From: Xanthomonas arboricola pv. populi
GTDB taxonomy: Bacteria; Pseudomonadota; Gammaproteobacteria; Xanthomonadales; Xanthomonadaceae
NCBI RefSeq assembly: GCF_002939945.1
Contig: NZ_MDEB01000003.1
Span: forward strand, 438,547 to 502,546
Length of the DNA: 64,000 bases
Direction: 5' to 3'
The notes under the pieces were generated by a model. That model had not been told where the DNA came from, searched no databases, and saw nothing but the letters and a program-made list of their open reading frames with translations. Shown in pieces: positions 56,349-64,000 of the stretch (the stretch's first letter is position 1; the number at the start of each line of letters is the position of its first letter). A program made the translations under genes and the position numbers.

Positions 56349-57701
56349 ATGATTCGACGCATGACATTGGTCTCGGCCTGGTTGCGCATTCCGTTCTGGC
56401 AACGCGTGGTGGCCGGCTTCGTGCTCGGCGCGCTGGCCGGCTGGGCCATGGGTCCGGCCGCCGACGTGTGGTTCGGCCCACTCGGCGATCTGTACGTCAC
56501 CCTGATCAAGATGATCGCGATCCCGCTGGTGTTCTTTGCGGTGATCAATGCGATCTCCTCGTTGCACGGGCAAAAATCCGTCGCCGCGCTCGGTGGGCGC
56601 ACCTTCCTGTGGTTCGTCGTCACCGCCGCGTTGGCGGTGGGCGTGGGCCTGGCAGTGGGCACGTTGATGCAACCCGGCGCCGGCCACTTCAGCCTGAGCG
56701 TGGATTCGGCCTGGAAACCGCGCGATGTGCCCAGCCCGATCAAGGTGCTGCTGGACGTGGTGCCCTCCAACCCGTTCTACGCATTGACCGGTATCGGCAC
56801 CAAGACCAATGCGGCCGGCGAAACGGTGCTGGCTGCCGGGCGCGGATCGATCCTGCCGGTGATCTTCTTCGCCGCGCTGCTGGGCTTTGCGATGGTCAAG
56901 CTCGGCGAACGTGTGGCCGAGGCACGCAAGCTCACCGCGCAGCTGAGCGACATCATGATCCAGGTCACCCGCTTCGTGCTGGAGATGACCCCGCTGGGCA
57001 CCTTCGGGCTGATTGCCAGCCTGGTCGGCAGCTACGGTTTCGAGAAACTGCTGCCATTCGGCAATTTCGTGCTGGCGCTGTATGTGGCCTGCGCGATCCA
57101 CATCGTGGTGGTCTACAGCAGCCTGTTGTTGCTGCATGGATTGAATCCGTGGAAGTTCTTCCGCGGCGCGGCGCCGGGCATGCAGGTGGCATTCGTCAGT
57201 TCATCGAGCTTTGCCGCGATGCCGGTGGCGATGCGCGCGATCACGCATAACCTGGGCGTCAGCAAGGACTACGCCGCCTTCGCGGTGCCGCTGGGTGCCA
57301 GCATCAAGATGGATGGCTGCGGCGCGATCTTCCCGGCCTTGTGTGCGGTGTTCATCGCGCAATACACCGGTGTGCCGCTGACCGCAAACCAGTACTTCGT
57401 GGTGTTGATCGCCTCGGTGCTCGGCAGCTTCGGCACGGCCGGCGTGCCCGGCACCGCGGTGATCATGGCCACGGTGGTGCTGAGCGCGGCCAATCTGCCG
57501 CTGGAAGTGATCGGCTACCTGTACGCGATCGATCGCATCCTCGACATGATGCGCACCATGACCAACGTGACCGGGCAGATGCTGGTGCCGGTGCTGGTGG
57601 CCAAGGAAACCGGCCTGCTCGACAAGGCGGTCTACGAATCGGCATCGACCAATGTCGGGCTGGAAGATCCGCTGACCGATCGCGCTCCGACGCAGCGCTG
57701 A
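56349..57701 (+). CDS. Dicarboxylate/amino acid:cation symporter (DAACS family)
   Basis: Encodes about 450 residues. MIAIPLVFFAVINAISSLHG begins the core; AFVSSSSFAAMPVAMRAITH is the Ser-rich re-entrant loop, KMDGCGAIFPALCAVFIAQ the NxDG-like motif, and SFGTAGVPGTAVIMATVVLS the second hairpin loop with the substrate-binding residues. The protein imports glutamate, aspartate or C4-dicarboxylates with H+ or Na+. Which of these cannot be told from sequence. ATG 56349 (MIRRMTLVSAWL) or ATG 56361 could start it. The methyltransferase gene begins nine bases after its stop. Confidence 0.88.
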   Translation: MIRRMTLVSAWLRIPFWQRVVAGFVLGALAGWAMGPAADVWFGPLGDLYVTLIKMIAIPLVFFAVINAISSLHGQKSVAALGGRTFLWFVVTAALAVGVGLAVGTLMQPGAGHFSLSVDSAWKPRDVPSPIKVLLDVVPSNPFYALTGIGTKTNAAGETVLAAGRGSILPVIFFAALLGFAMVKLGERVAEARKLTAQLSDIMIQVTRFVLEMTPLGTFGLIASLVGSYGFEKLLPFGNFVLALYVACAIHIVVVYSSLLLLHGLNPWKFFRGAAPGMQVAFVSSSSFAAMPVAMRAITHNLGVSKDYAAFAVPLGASIKMDGCGAIFPALCAVFIAQYTGVPLTANQYFVVLIASVLGSFGTAGVPGTAVIMATVVLSAANLPLEVIGYLYAIDRILDMMRTMTNVTGQMLVPVLVAKETGLLDKAVYESASTNVGLEDPLTDRAPTQR

Positions 57702-57710
57702 CCGTCACCG

Positions 57711-58547
57711 ATGCGCGTCGGATTTCCCATGCTGCGCGATCGCCTGCAGCAGGTGCCTGAGCTGCACAGCGTCGACGGCGTGTTCGTGCAGCGGTCGTTG
57801 GCCGACGACCCGTTCGAGCAGCAGTATCTGGAAATCCGGCGCAAGGAAGGCCGGCTCTACACCGATGCACAGGTGCGCAGCCTGCCGCGTCCCGGCGGCA
57901 AACTCGGCGCCAGTCTGGAATGGCAGGTGCGTGCGCTGTCCAGCGCATTGCTGGTCCAGCACCTGCGTGCGCAGGCCGGCGAGGGCGCCATTGCCGAACT
58001 GGGCTGCGGCAACGGCTGGTTGTCGCAGTTGCTGGCGCAGTCGCTGCAGCGCGACGTCTGCGGCATCGACGTCAATCGCACCGAACTGACCCAGGCCGCG
58101 CGCGTATTCGGTCACGACCAGCGCCTGAGCTTCATCGCCGCAGACATCCAGACCCTGGCGCTGCCGCGCGATCTCTTCGACGTCATCGTGATCCCGGCCT
58201 GCCTCCAGTATTTCGCCGACCCCGCCGCATTGGTCGTTCGTCTGCTCGCCCAACTGCGTGACGGCGGCGAATTGCATATCCTCGACAGCCCGCTGTATGC
58301 GGATGCGCAAGCCGCCAACGCAAGCGCCGCGCGCAGCCTGCGCTACTTCACCGACCTGGGCGTTCCGGCGCTGGCCGCGCACTACCACCAGCACACCTAC
58401 GCCAGCTTCGATCGCTTTGCGGTGCAGCGACTGTTTGACCCGCGACGCCCGGGCGCGCGTCTGCGGCGGATGCTCAAGCTGCGGCAGCCGCACTTTCCCT
58501 GGCTGTGTCTGCGCAGGCAGGACAATCTGGACGCGTTACGTCCCTGA
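57711..58547 (+). CDS. Class I SAM-dependent methyltransferase
   Basis: A 278-residue protein. IAELGCGNGWLSQLLAQSLQ (about 93-112) is motif I, VCGIDVNRTELTQAARVFG carries the acidic ribose-binding residue, and FDVIVIPACLQYFADPAALV is motif II/III. The C-terminal region is Arg-rich (FDPRRPGARLRRMLKLRQPH). Substrate is unknown. It is nine bases downstream of the symporter and probably cotranscribed. N-terminal 70 residues before the methylase fold do not match a domain that I recognise. There is no signal peptide. Confidence 0.88.
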   Translation: MRVGFPMLRDRLQQVPELHSVDGVFVQRSLADDPFEQQYLEIRRKEGRLYTDAQVRSLPRPGGKLGASLEWQVRALSSALLVQHLRAQAGEGAIAELGCGNGWLSQLLAQSLQRDVCGIDVNRTELTQAARVFGHDQRLSFIAADIQTLALPRDLFDVIVIPACLQYFADPAALVVRLLAQLRDGGELHILDSPLYADAQAANASAARSLRYFTDLGVPALAAHYHQHTYASFDRFAVQRLFDPRRPGARLRRMLKLRQPHFPWLCLRRQDNLDALRP

Positions 58548-58653
58548 TCGAAGCATCCGCCCTGCTGGACGATGCGCCAGGCGTTTCGGTTGTGCGTCCT
58601 GGCGTCCCACCCGCATGGCACACTGCCAGCTCATCCATTGACGGGGGCGGGCG

Positions 58654-59145
58654 GTGATTGGCCAACAGCGTGATCTGACATTTCGTTTTCTGGCCGAGCC
58701 CAGCGACGTCAACTTCGGCGGCAAGGTGCACGGCGGCGTGGTGATGAAGTGGATCGACCAGGTCGGCTTTGCGGCGGCCAGTGGCTGGAGCGGGCACTAC
58801 TGCGTCACCGTGGCCGTGGGCGGCATCCGCTTCGTGGCGCCGGTGCGGATCGGCGATCTGGTCGCAGTATCGGCCAAGCTGGTCTACACCGGCCGCACCA
58901 GCATGCACTTCGCCATCGACGTGCGGGCACGCAGCCCGATGGGCGGCGACTCGCGGCTATGCACGCATTGCATCATCGTGTTCGTGGCGATGGACCCGGA
59001 CGGCATCACCCCGGTGGAAGTGCCCTCCTGGCAGCCGGGCACGCCGGAAGACCAGCGCCTGGCCGAATACGCGCTCAAGGTGATGGAGCTGAGCAAGGGC
59101 ATTGAGGACACCATGGCGCATTACCAGGCCGACACCGCGCGGTAA
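58654..59145 (+). CDS. Acyl-CoA thioesterase, YciA-like hotdog
   Basis: A 163-residue protein. FLAEPSDVNFGGKVHGGVVM then KWIDQVGFAAASGWSG is the hotdog helix with the conserved Asn-Phe-Gly-Gly and acidic Asp expected for acyl-CoA thioesterases of the YciA/BACH group. IGDLVAVSAKLVYTGRTSMHF and TPEDQRLAEYALKVMELSKG follow. It would hydrolyse medium- or long-chain acyl-CoA. The start is GTG 58654 after GGGGGCGGGCG. It stands alone between the methyltransferase and the convergent NlpC gene. Confidence 0.88.
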   Translation: MIGQQRDLTFRFLAEPSDVNFGGKVHGGVVMKWIDQVGFAAASGWSGHYCVTVAVGGIRFVAPVRIGDLVAVSAKLVYTGRTSMHFAIDVRARSPMGGDSRLCTHCIIVFVAMDPDGITPVEVPSWQPGTPEDQRLAEYALKVMELSKGIEDTMAHYQADTAR

Positions 59146-59307
59146 CCTGCGACGCACGCAGCGCTGCGCCTTTGGCCCCCGCCATGCGTGAGGTGTTACA
59201 GGCAGCCTGACGTTCGCTGCCTGCCACTCAGCCCGGCGATGGATAGCACCCGCTGTCATGCAGCGGTCATAGGGCCTGCAGAACGCCCACGCGCGACGAC
59301 GACGCAG

Positions 59308-59336
59308 CAAAAAGGCCGCGGGAGCGCCGCGGCCTC
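59308..59336 (-). terminator. Intrinsic terminator of the NlpC/P60 gene
   Basis: On the minus strand GGCCGCGG, a five-base loop and CCGCGGCC are followed by TTTTTGC. The 8-bp perfect stem and T-run lie 35-63 bases beyond the stop codon at 59371. Confidence 0.9.
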
Positions 59337-59370
59337 TGTCATGCAATCGACGCAGTGTCCACGCAGTGGG

Positions 59371-60120
59371 TCAAAGCACCCGACGTGCCTGGATGAACTT
59401 CTCGCTCCAGTAGCCGCTGGCCAGCGAATCCACCCGCACGTCCTTGCCGCGGCTGGGTGCATGCAGGAACTTGCCATCGCCGACAACCAGACCTACATGG
59501 TCGATGCGGCCACGCCTGCCGAAGAACACCAGATCGCCTGCCTTGAGCGCGTTGGGGTCCTTGATCAGCTCTGCGGACTCGTCGCGCGCGATGTCGCGCG
59601 AGACGCGCGGCAGGTCGATGCCCAGAGCGGTCTTGAACACGTAGCCGACCAGGCCGCTGCAGTCGAAACCTTCGGTGGACTCGCCGCCCCAGACGTACGG
59701 GGTGCCGAGCAGGGCCATGGCACGTTGCAGGATCACCTGGACACGGCTGTCGGCCACGGCATTCTGGGCGGCGTTGGCCGCACTCTGGGACACGTCGTAA
59801 TTGGCCAGCAGGCGGCTGAGGTCACCGGCGAACATCGCCGAGCGGTCCATCAGCGGAATGGCGTCGTTGGCGGCCAGATGCGGAAGCAGGGCGGCCAGTG
59901 TTGCAGTGGCAGCGGCGTCGGCGCGGCTGCGGGTTGCGGCTTTCTCTGCGGCGACGGCGCTGTCGGGCGTGGTCGTCTGTGGAGCGGATGGGGTGCCGTT
60001 GGCGGTCTGGGCCAGGGCGGGAAGAGCTGCGAGCCAAAGAGCGGTGGCGCATAGCAGGCGGAGCGGTTTCCGGGGCGGAAGCGGTGCGGCGCCAGTGGTG
60101 ATCTGTTCGTCGTTCGTCAC
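59371..60120 (-). CDS. NlpC/P60 cell-wall hydrolase with signal peptide
   Basis: A 249-residue protein. A membrane/signal segment lies near 20-38 (LLCATALWLAALPALAQ). The C-terminal NlpC/P60 domain has EGFDCSGLVGYV with catalytic Cys154, RIDHVGLVVG with His208, and a polar His220 in KFLHAP. About 90 helical Ala-rich residues separate the two parts. It would cut the stem peptides of peptidoglycan in the periplasm or outside. A perfect Clp-type site (60212-60227) lies about 100 bases upstream of its start and a strong terminator follows it. It is a distant paralogue of the next gene. Confidence 0.9.
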   Translation of the reverse strand: MTNDEQITTGAAPLPPRKPLRLLCATALWLAALPALAQTANGTPSAPQTTTPDSAVAAEKAATRSRADAAATATLAALLPHLAANDAIPLMDRSAMFAGDLSRLLANYDVSQSAANAAQNAVADSRVQVILQRAMALLGTPYVWGGESTEGFDCSGLVGYVFKTALGIDLPRVSRDIARDESAELIKDPNALKAGDLVFFGRRGRIDHVGLVVGDGKFLHAPSRGKDVRVDSLASGYWSEKFIQARRVL

Positions 60121-60211
60121 GCGGGAATCACAATTCTGCTGTCGATGCGGGATGATGCCTTGGTGAAAGAATCGTTACGTTCAAAAAAGGTTAAATTTCC
60201 GTTTTATTAAA

Positions 60212-60227
60212 TGTGATTCATGTCACA
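60212..60227. promoter_or_regulatory. Perfect CRP/Clp-type palindrome
   Basis: TGTGA-TTCATG-TCACA matches the TGTGA-N6-TCACA consensus at every position. It lies in an AT-rich stretch, about 100 bases upstream of the start of the NlpC/P60 gene at 60120 and two bases after the stop of the paralogous gene at 60230. In Xanthomonas the CRP homologue Clp, whose DNA binding is blocked by cyclic-di-GMP, recognises this sequence. Binding is inferred from sequence only. Confidence 0.7.
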
Positions 60228-60229
60228 TA

Positions 60230-60775
60230 TCAGGGCAAAACCCGCTTTGAGCCTGAATAATGGTCACGCCAGTAGGCGCCATCCAGGAAATCCAAGCGGA
60301 CGGTACCGCCGGTGGTGGGGGCATGCACGAAGCGGCCTTCACCGACATAAATGCCGACATGGGTCACGTTGCCACTGGAGCCGAAGAACACCAGGTCGCC
60401 GGTGGTCAGTTTCTCCTGCGGGATGCGCGGCCCCTGCACTGCAGCCAGTTCACGCGAGGTGCGTGGCAGCGACAGCGCCAACACATCCTTGTAGACATAG
60501 GTGACCAGCCCACTGCAGTCGAAGCCGGTCTCCGGCGTATTGCCGCCGAAGCGGTACGGCGTGCCGACCAGGCCCAGCGCACGCATCAGGATGTTGTTGG
60601 CGGCGGCCGGGTTGGACGGCGGCACCTGCGGCCATACGCGCGGCGCCGGTGGCGGGGCAGTGGCCGGTCGACGGACCGGCGCCTGTGCGCAACCGCCCAG
60701 CAGCACGAGCAGGCCCAGCAACGAACTGGCCGCGGCGCGGCGGGCGCGGACGGCGAAAACTGGCGTGATATGCAT
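60230..60775 (-). CDS. NlpC/P60 lipoprotein
   Basis: A 181-residue protein. LLGLLVLLGGCAQAP is a lipoprotein signal with Cys29. A Pro-rich spacer (ATAPPPAPRVWPQVPP) leads to the NlpC/P60 domain with GFDCSGLVTYV (Cys87), NVTHVGIYVG (His139) and RFVHAP (His151). It resembles the E. coli Spr (MepS) and NlpC group, outer-membrane DD- or DL-endopeptidases that open murein cross-links for growth. ATG 60775 fits the signal. It lies upstream of the paralogue, with 109 bases and the Clp-type site between. The two genes probably came from duplication and now differ in anchoring. Confidence 0.9.
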   Translation of the reverse strand: MHITPVFAVRARRAAASSLLGLLVLLGGCAQAPVRRPATAPPPAPRVWPQVPPSNPAAANNILMRALGLVGTPYRFGGNTPETGFDCSGLVTYVYKDVLALSLPRTSRELAAVQGPRIPQEKLTTGDLVFFGSSGNVTHVGIYVGEGRFVHAPTTGGTVRLDFLDGAYWRDHYSGSKRVLP

Positions 60776-60884
60776 GGAGCCGGGATAATGGGCGGTTCGA
60801 AAGGTCGCCATGATGGCGGCGCACCCGGCGGCCGACAAGCCGTCCTCCACCGTCTGCCACCGGGCAGCCTATCCAGAGCCAGGC

Positions 60885-61364
60885 ATGAAGATCGAAAAAG
60901 ACAGCGTCGTCCGCTTCCACTACACCGTTTCGGAGATTGGCCAGGAGCCTATCGAGAGCTCCAAGGAACGTGACCCGTTGGCGATCATGATCGGCCACGG
61001 CAACATCATTCCGGGCCTGGAAGCGGCCATGATGGACAAGCAAGCCGGCGAGAGCTTCGGCGTGGACGTCAAGGCCACCGAAGCGTACGGCGAATACCGC
61101 GAAGGCCTGAGCCAGCGCGTGCCCAAGAAGCACTTCGGCGCCACCAAGCTGGTACCGGGCACCCAGGTGGTGCTGCAGACCAACTTCGGCCCGCGCGCAG
61201 TGACGGTGCAGAAGGTCGGCATGAGCGTGGTCGACGTCGATCTCAATCACCCGATGGCCGGCAAGGACCTGCACTTCGACGTGGAGATCATCGAGGTGCG
61301 TGAAGCCACCCAGGAAGAGCGCGACCACGGGCATGTGCATGGCGAAGGCGGCCATCACCACTGA
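60885..61364 (+). CDS. slyD: SlyD-like FKBP prolyl isomerase
   Basis: A 159-residue protein. KDSVVRFHYTVSEIGQEPIE opens the FKBP domain, GHGNIIPGLEAAMMDKQAGE is the binding-loop region, and the IF chaperone insertion is near 76-120 (EAYGEYREGLSQRVPKKHF). A short His-rich tail (HGHVHGEGGHHH) can bind metal. E. coli SlyD has a longer Cys/His tail that delivers nickel to hydrogenase; here only His residues remain. Its roles are peptidyl-prolyl isomerase and chaperone. ATG 60885 is the start. It is transcribed away from the NlpC lipoprotein gene and is followed by a hairpin at 61503-61521. Confidence 0.88.
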   Translation: MKIEKDSVVRFHYTVSEIGQEPIESSKERDPLAIMIGHGNIIPGLEAAMMDKQAGESFGVDVKATEAYGEYREGLSQRVPKKHFGATKLVPGTQVVLQTNFGPRAVTVQKVGMSVVDVDLNHPMAGKDLHFDVEIIEVREATQEERDHGHVHGEGGHHH

Positions 61365-61502
61365 GCGCAGTCGTCACACTGTCTGTGTGGCGGGCAGACC
61401 GATGCGGGCAATCTGCAAACCCGGCATGCACCGTACGGTGATGCCGAGTTGCATGCGCCGATCGTGCCCGTCCGACCAGCGTTCGCTGGATGAGTCTCTG
61501 CG

Positions 61503-61527
61503 GCCCGCCATTTCGGCGGGCTGTTTG
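61503..61527 (+). terminator. Possible terminator between slyD and the DUF418 gene
   Basis: GCCCGCC (61503-61509) pairs with GGCGGGC (61515-61521) across ATTTC; TGTTTG follows. The stem is good but the T-run is weak, and it lies 139 bases past slyD and 45 bases before the DUF418 start. Confidence 0.5.
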
Positions 61528-61571
61528 CATGGTGCGCTCCGCGATCGCCGCGTCGCGCTGCCCGAGCCGAG

Positions 61572-62816
61572 ATGACCCCGCGCGATCTTCTGCTGCCTGT
61601 TGCAACCAGCGAGCGCATGGTCGTGCTGGACGTGCTGCGCGGTGTTGCGCTGCTGGGCATCCTGCTGATGAATATCGAAGCCTTCGTCGGCCCGCTCGAT
61701 CTGGCGGTCACCGGCGTGGAGCCGCATTGGCACGGTGCCGACCGGGTTGCCGATGCGCTGGTGTACCTGTTCGTGCAGGGCAAGTTCTACACGCTGTTCT
61801 CGCTGCTGTTCGGCATGGGGTTTGCGGTGATGGCGCAACGCGCCGCGCAGGCCGGGCGCGGGTTGTTCGGCCCCTATCTGCGTCGTACCGTCGGGCTGCT
61901 GGTGATCGGGCTGGCGCATGCGCTGCTGCTGTGGTCCGGCGATATTCTGGTGACCTACGCCTTGCTCGCCTTGTTGCTGCTGGCCACACGCTCGGTGCCG
62001 ACGGTGACGCTGCCGTGGTTTGCCGCGCTGATCTACTGTTGCGCGCCCGGGTTGATGCTGCTGTACGGCGTCGCAGGCACCTTGACGCAGCTCGACCCGG
62101 CGTCTGCCGTGGAATGGAAGGCCGCGGTGGCCGATGCGGCGCAACAGGCGGCGGCGAACGTGCAGGCGCAGCGCGCCGCCTTCGGTAGCGGCAGCTATGT
62201 GCAGGCCACGCTGCAGCGCTGGCACGACCTGCAGCAGGCGATGACCGGGCTGAGCATCAACGGCCCGGCCATGCTCGGCATGTTCCTGCTGGGCAGCTGG
62301 TTCGTGCGCAGTGGCGCGATCGCCGCGCCCGAGCGCTTTCCGCGCCTGTTTCGGGCCTTGCGCTACGGCGCGCTGCCGCTCGGGCTGGGCGTGATGGGGG
62401 TGAGTTACGCGCTGGAGCCGTGGATCGATCCGGCGCGTCTGGATCTGCGCCTGTCGGGTGCATTCGCGTTGTCGCTGATTGCCGGCCCGCTGATGAGCCT
62501 GGGCTATGCGGCGTGGGTGGTACGCCTGGCGCCGCGTCTGGCATGGCTTGCGCCCGCCGGGCGCATGGCGCTGACCAACTACCTGATGCAGTCGTTGCTG
62601 TGCACGTGGATCTTCTACGGTTACGGACTGGGCTATTTCGAGCAACTGCCGCGCGTATGGCAGCTGCCGTTTGCGCTGGCGCTGTTTGCGCTGCAGGTGG
62701 TGCTGAGCCAGCTGTGGCTGCGCTGGTTCCGCTTCGGGCCGATGGAATGGCTATGGCGCAGCGTGACCTATCTGCGCCTGCCGCCGATGCGTCGCAGCAG
62801 CGCGCGCGTGGGGTAG
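61572..62816 (+). CDS. DUF418/YeiB-like membrane protein
   Basis: A 414-residue protein with about ten membrane helices. The opening SERMVVLDVLRGVALLGILL then MNIEAF, and FYTLFSLLFGMGFAVMAQRA are the DUF418 (YeiB) signature. WLAPAGRMALTNYLMQSLLC is the conserved C-terminal segment. Function is unknown; these proteins resemble membrane acyltransferases of the heparan-acetyltransferase superfamily, so envelope modification is possible. The start is ATG 61572 after AGCCGAG. The partial FAD dehydrogenase gene follows in 7 bases, suggesting cotranscription. Confidence 0.88.
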   Translation: MTPRDLLLPVATSERMVVLDVLRGVALLGILLMNIEAFVGPLDLAVTGVEPHWHGADRVADALVYLFVQGKFYTLFSLLFGMGFAVMAQRAAQAGRGLFGPYLRRTVGLLVIGLAHALLLWSGDILVTYALLALLLLATRSVPTVTLPWFAALIYCCAPGLMLLYGVAGTLTQLDPASAVEWKAAVADAAQQAAANVQAQRAAFGSGSYVQATLQRWHDLQQAMTGLSINGPAMLGMFLLGSWFVRSGAIAAPERFPRLFRALRYGALPLGLGVMGVSYALEPWIDPARLDLRLSGAFALSLIAGPLMSLGYAAWVVRLAPRLAWLAPAGRMALTNYLMQSLLCTWIFYGYGLGYFEQLPRVWQLPFALALFALQVVLSQLWLRWFRFGPMEWLWRSVTYLRLPPMRRSSARVG

Positions 62817-62823
62817 TGCGCAC

Positions 62824-64000
62824 ATGAATGCTGCGCCTGTCGATGTGGTGGTCGTCGGTGCCGGCGCCATTGGCCTGGCGACTGCGCTGGCATTGGTCGA
62901 CGCGGGCCGGCAGGTGCATGTGCTCGATGCCGGCGCGGTGGGTGCGGCGACGTCGTACGGCAACTGCGGCACCATCACGCCGAGCCATGCGCCACCACTG
63001 GCAGCGCCGGGCATGATCGCGCAGGCGCTGAAGTGGATGCTGACGCCGGATGCGCCGTTGTATGTCCGGCCACGCCTGGATCCGGCGCTGTGGCGCTGGT
63101 TGCTGCGGTTTGCGCAACGTTGCAATACGCGTCACTGGCAGGCCAGCGCGCAGGCGCGCGCGGCGTTGCTGGGCGATGCGCGGCAACGCTTCGACGACTG
63201 GGTCGAGCGCTACGCGCTGGACTGCGAATTTCGCAGCGATGGGCTGGACTACGTGTTTGCCGATGCGCGCCGCTTTGCGCAGTATCGCCACGAGTGCGGC
63301 GTGCTTGCACAGTGGGGCATCCAGGCCGAGATGATCGAGGGCGGCGACTACGTGCGCCAGGATCCGGCATTTCGCGCGGGCATTGCCGGTGCGATCCATT
63401 TCCCCGGCGATGCGCATCTGCGCCCGGAGCGTTACACCGCAGAACTGGCAAGAGTGCTGCGCGCGCGCGGTGCGGTGATCGATGCGCAGTGCCGCGTCGA
63501 TGCGGTGGTGCCGGACGCACGCGGCGCGTGCGTGCACACCGAGCGTGGGCGACTGCAGGCGCGCGAGGTGGTCATCGCAACCGGCCCGTGGTCGCCGCTG
63601 CTGGCGGCGCAACTGGGGTTGCGCTTGCCGGTGCAAGCCGGCAAGGGCTATTCGATCACCTATACCGCACCGGCGCTGATGCCGCGTCGCCCGGTGGTGT
63701 TGAAAGACCGTTGGGTGTTCGTGGTGCCGTGGCGCGATCGTCTGCGCATCGGGAGCACGATGGAATTCTCCGGGCGCGACACCCACCTCAACCCCACGCG
63801 CCTGGCGGCGCTGGAGCGCGCAGCGGCCGATTATCTGCATGCACCGGCCGGCCCGGCCGTGATCGAGCGCTGGTATGGATGGCGGCCGATGACCTGGGAC
63901 GACGTACCGGTGCTGGGCGCGGTGCCGGGCCGTCCTCACGTCTGGCTCGCAGCCGGACATGGCATGCTCGGCATCAGCATGAGCACTGCAAGCGGACAAC
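62824..64000 (+). CDS. FAD-dependent D-amino acid dehydrogenase-like protein (3' end outside window)
   Basis: The first 392 codons are present and remain open at the right edge. VVVVGAGAIGLATALALVDA is the FAD-binding GxGxxG; SYGNCGTITPSHAPPLA is typical of DadA relatives. VVIATGPWSPLL then LPVQAGKGYSITY, and RWYGWRPMTWDDVPVLGAVP plus AAGHGMLGISMSTASG form the second FAD region. It would oxidise a D-amino acid or a related amine such as hydroxyproline, passing electrons to the membrane. The exact substrate is unsure because the related family members include hydroxyproline and glycine oxidases. ATG 62824 is 7 bases after the DUF418 stop. Confidence 0.85.
   Translation, partial: MNAAPVDVVVVGAGAIGLATALALVDAGRQVHVLDAGAVGAATSYGNCGTITPSHAPPLAAPGMIAQALKWMLTPDAPLYVRPRLDPALWRWLLRFAQRCNTRHWQASAQARAALLGDARQRFDDWVERYALDCEFRSDGLDYVFADARRFAQYRHECGVLAQWGIQAEMIEGGDYVRQDPAFRAGIAGAIHFPGDAHLRPERYTAELARVLRARGAVIDAQCRVDAVVPDARGACVHTERGRLQAREVVIATGPWSPLLAAQLGLRLPVQAGKGYSITYTAPALMPRRPVVLKDRWVFVVPWRDRLRIGSTMEFSGRDTHLNPTRLAALERAAADYLHAPAGPAVIERWYGWRPMTWDDVPVLGAVPGRPHVWLAAGHGMLGISMSTASGQ

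Overview
The window reads as chromosomal DNA of a Xanthomonas-type gammaproteobacterium. GC content is high, strong third-position GC opens long false frames on the antisense strand, and the housekeeping genes are of xanthomonad type. Tandem GATTCCC heptamers and short palindromic repeats sit between genes. I found no rRNA, tRNA, CRISPR array, insertion sequence or prophage. Both end genes are cut by the window: the 3' end of a ubiH-type hydroxylase on the left and the 5' part of an FAD amino-acid dehydrogenase on the right.

Region 1 to 10.2 kb: a small unknown gene coupled to an S4-domain RNA-binding protein, an ECF sigma factor followed by a membrane protein, a DeaD-type RNA helicase, a PAS-GGDEF-EAL signalling protein, the pseudouridine synthase RluF, the wreck of a second cyclic-di-GMP gene (GAF and GGDEF pieces), a drug/metabolite transporter and a DUF72 protein. 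Region 10.5 to 26.9 kb: RraA, a serine beta-lactamase-like hydrolase, a CPA2 antiporter, an ABC exporter, a DUF885 lipoprotein peptidase, a GFA-family protein coupled to a DUF4349 lipoprotein, an acidic unknown protein, a LysR/EamA divergent pair, a cyclophilin, a DUF4442 hotdog protein and a thioredoxin-TPR protein.

Region 27 to 50 kb is the conserved core. It holds leuS-lptE-holA-nadD-rsfS, then a J-domain-like gene and a reversed PhoX-type gene that separate rsfS from rlmH. A TonB-like gene and a SIMPL gene follow on the minus strand. Next comes maf-rng-yhdP, then a reversed DUF6065 gene, tldD, reversed yjgA and pmbA. Known enterobacterial clusters (leuS to rlmH; maf-rng-yhdP-tldD; yjgA/pmbA) are therefore present but interrupted, and both subunits of the TldD/TldE protease lie within about 4 kb.

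Region 50 to 64 kb: a secreted M35 metalloendopeptidase, the tilS-xseB-ispA cluster, a lipoprotein alkaline phosphatase, a dicarboxylate-type symporter with a methyltransferase, a thioesterase, two NlpC/P60 cell-wall hydrolases, a SlyD-like prolyl isomerase, a DUF418 membrane protein and the partial dehydrogenase. A perfect CRP/Clp-type palindrome lies between the two NlpC genes.

The least-explained DNA is in repeats and gene edges: a 15-bp array that copies a stop codon, a 58-bp tandem array after leuS, a two-copy composite repeat, heptamer arrays that enter the coding ends of nadD and yjgA, a 17-bp duplication of the holA start, and tandem hairpins upstream of the M35 gene. I saw no clear new multi-gene defence or biosynthetic system.
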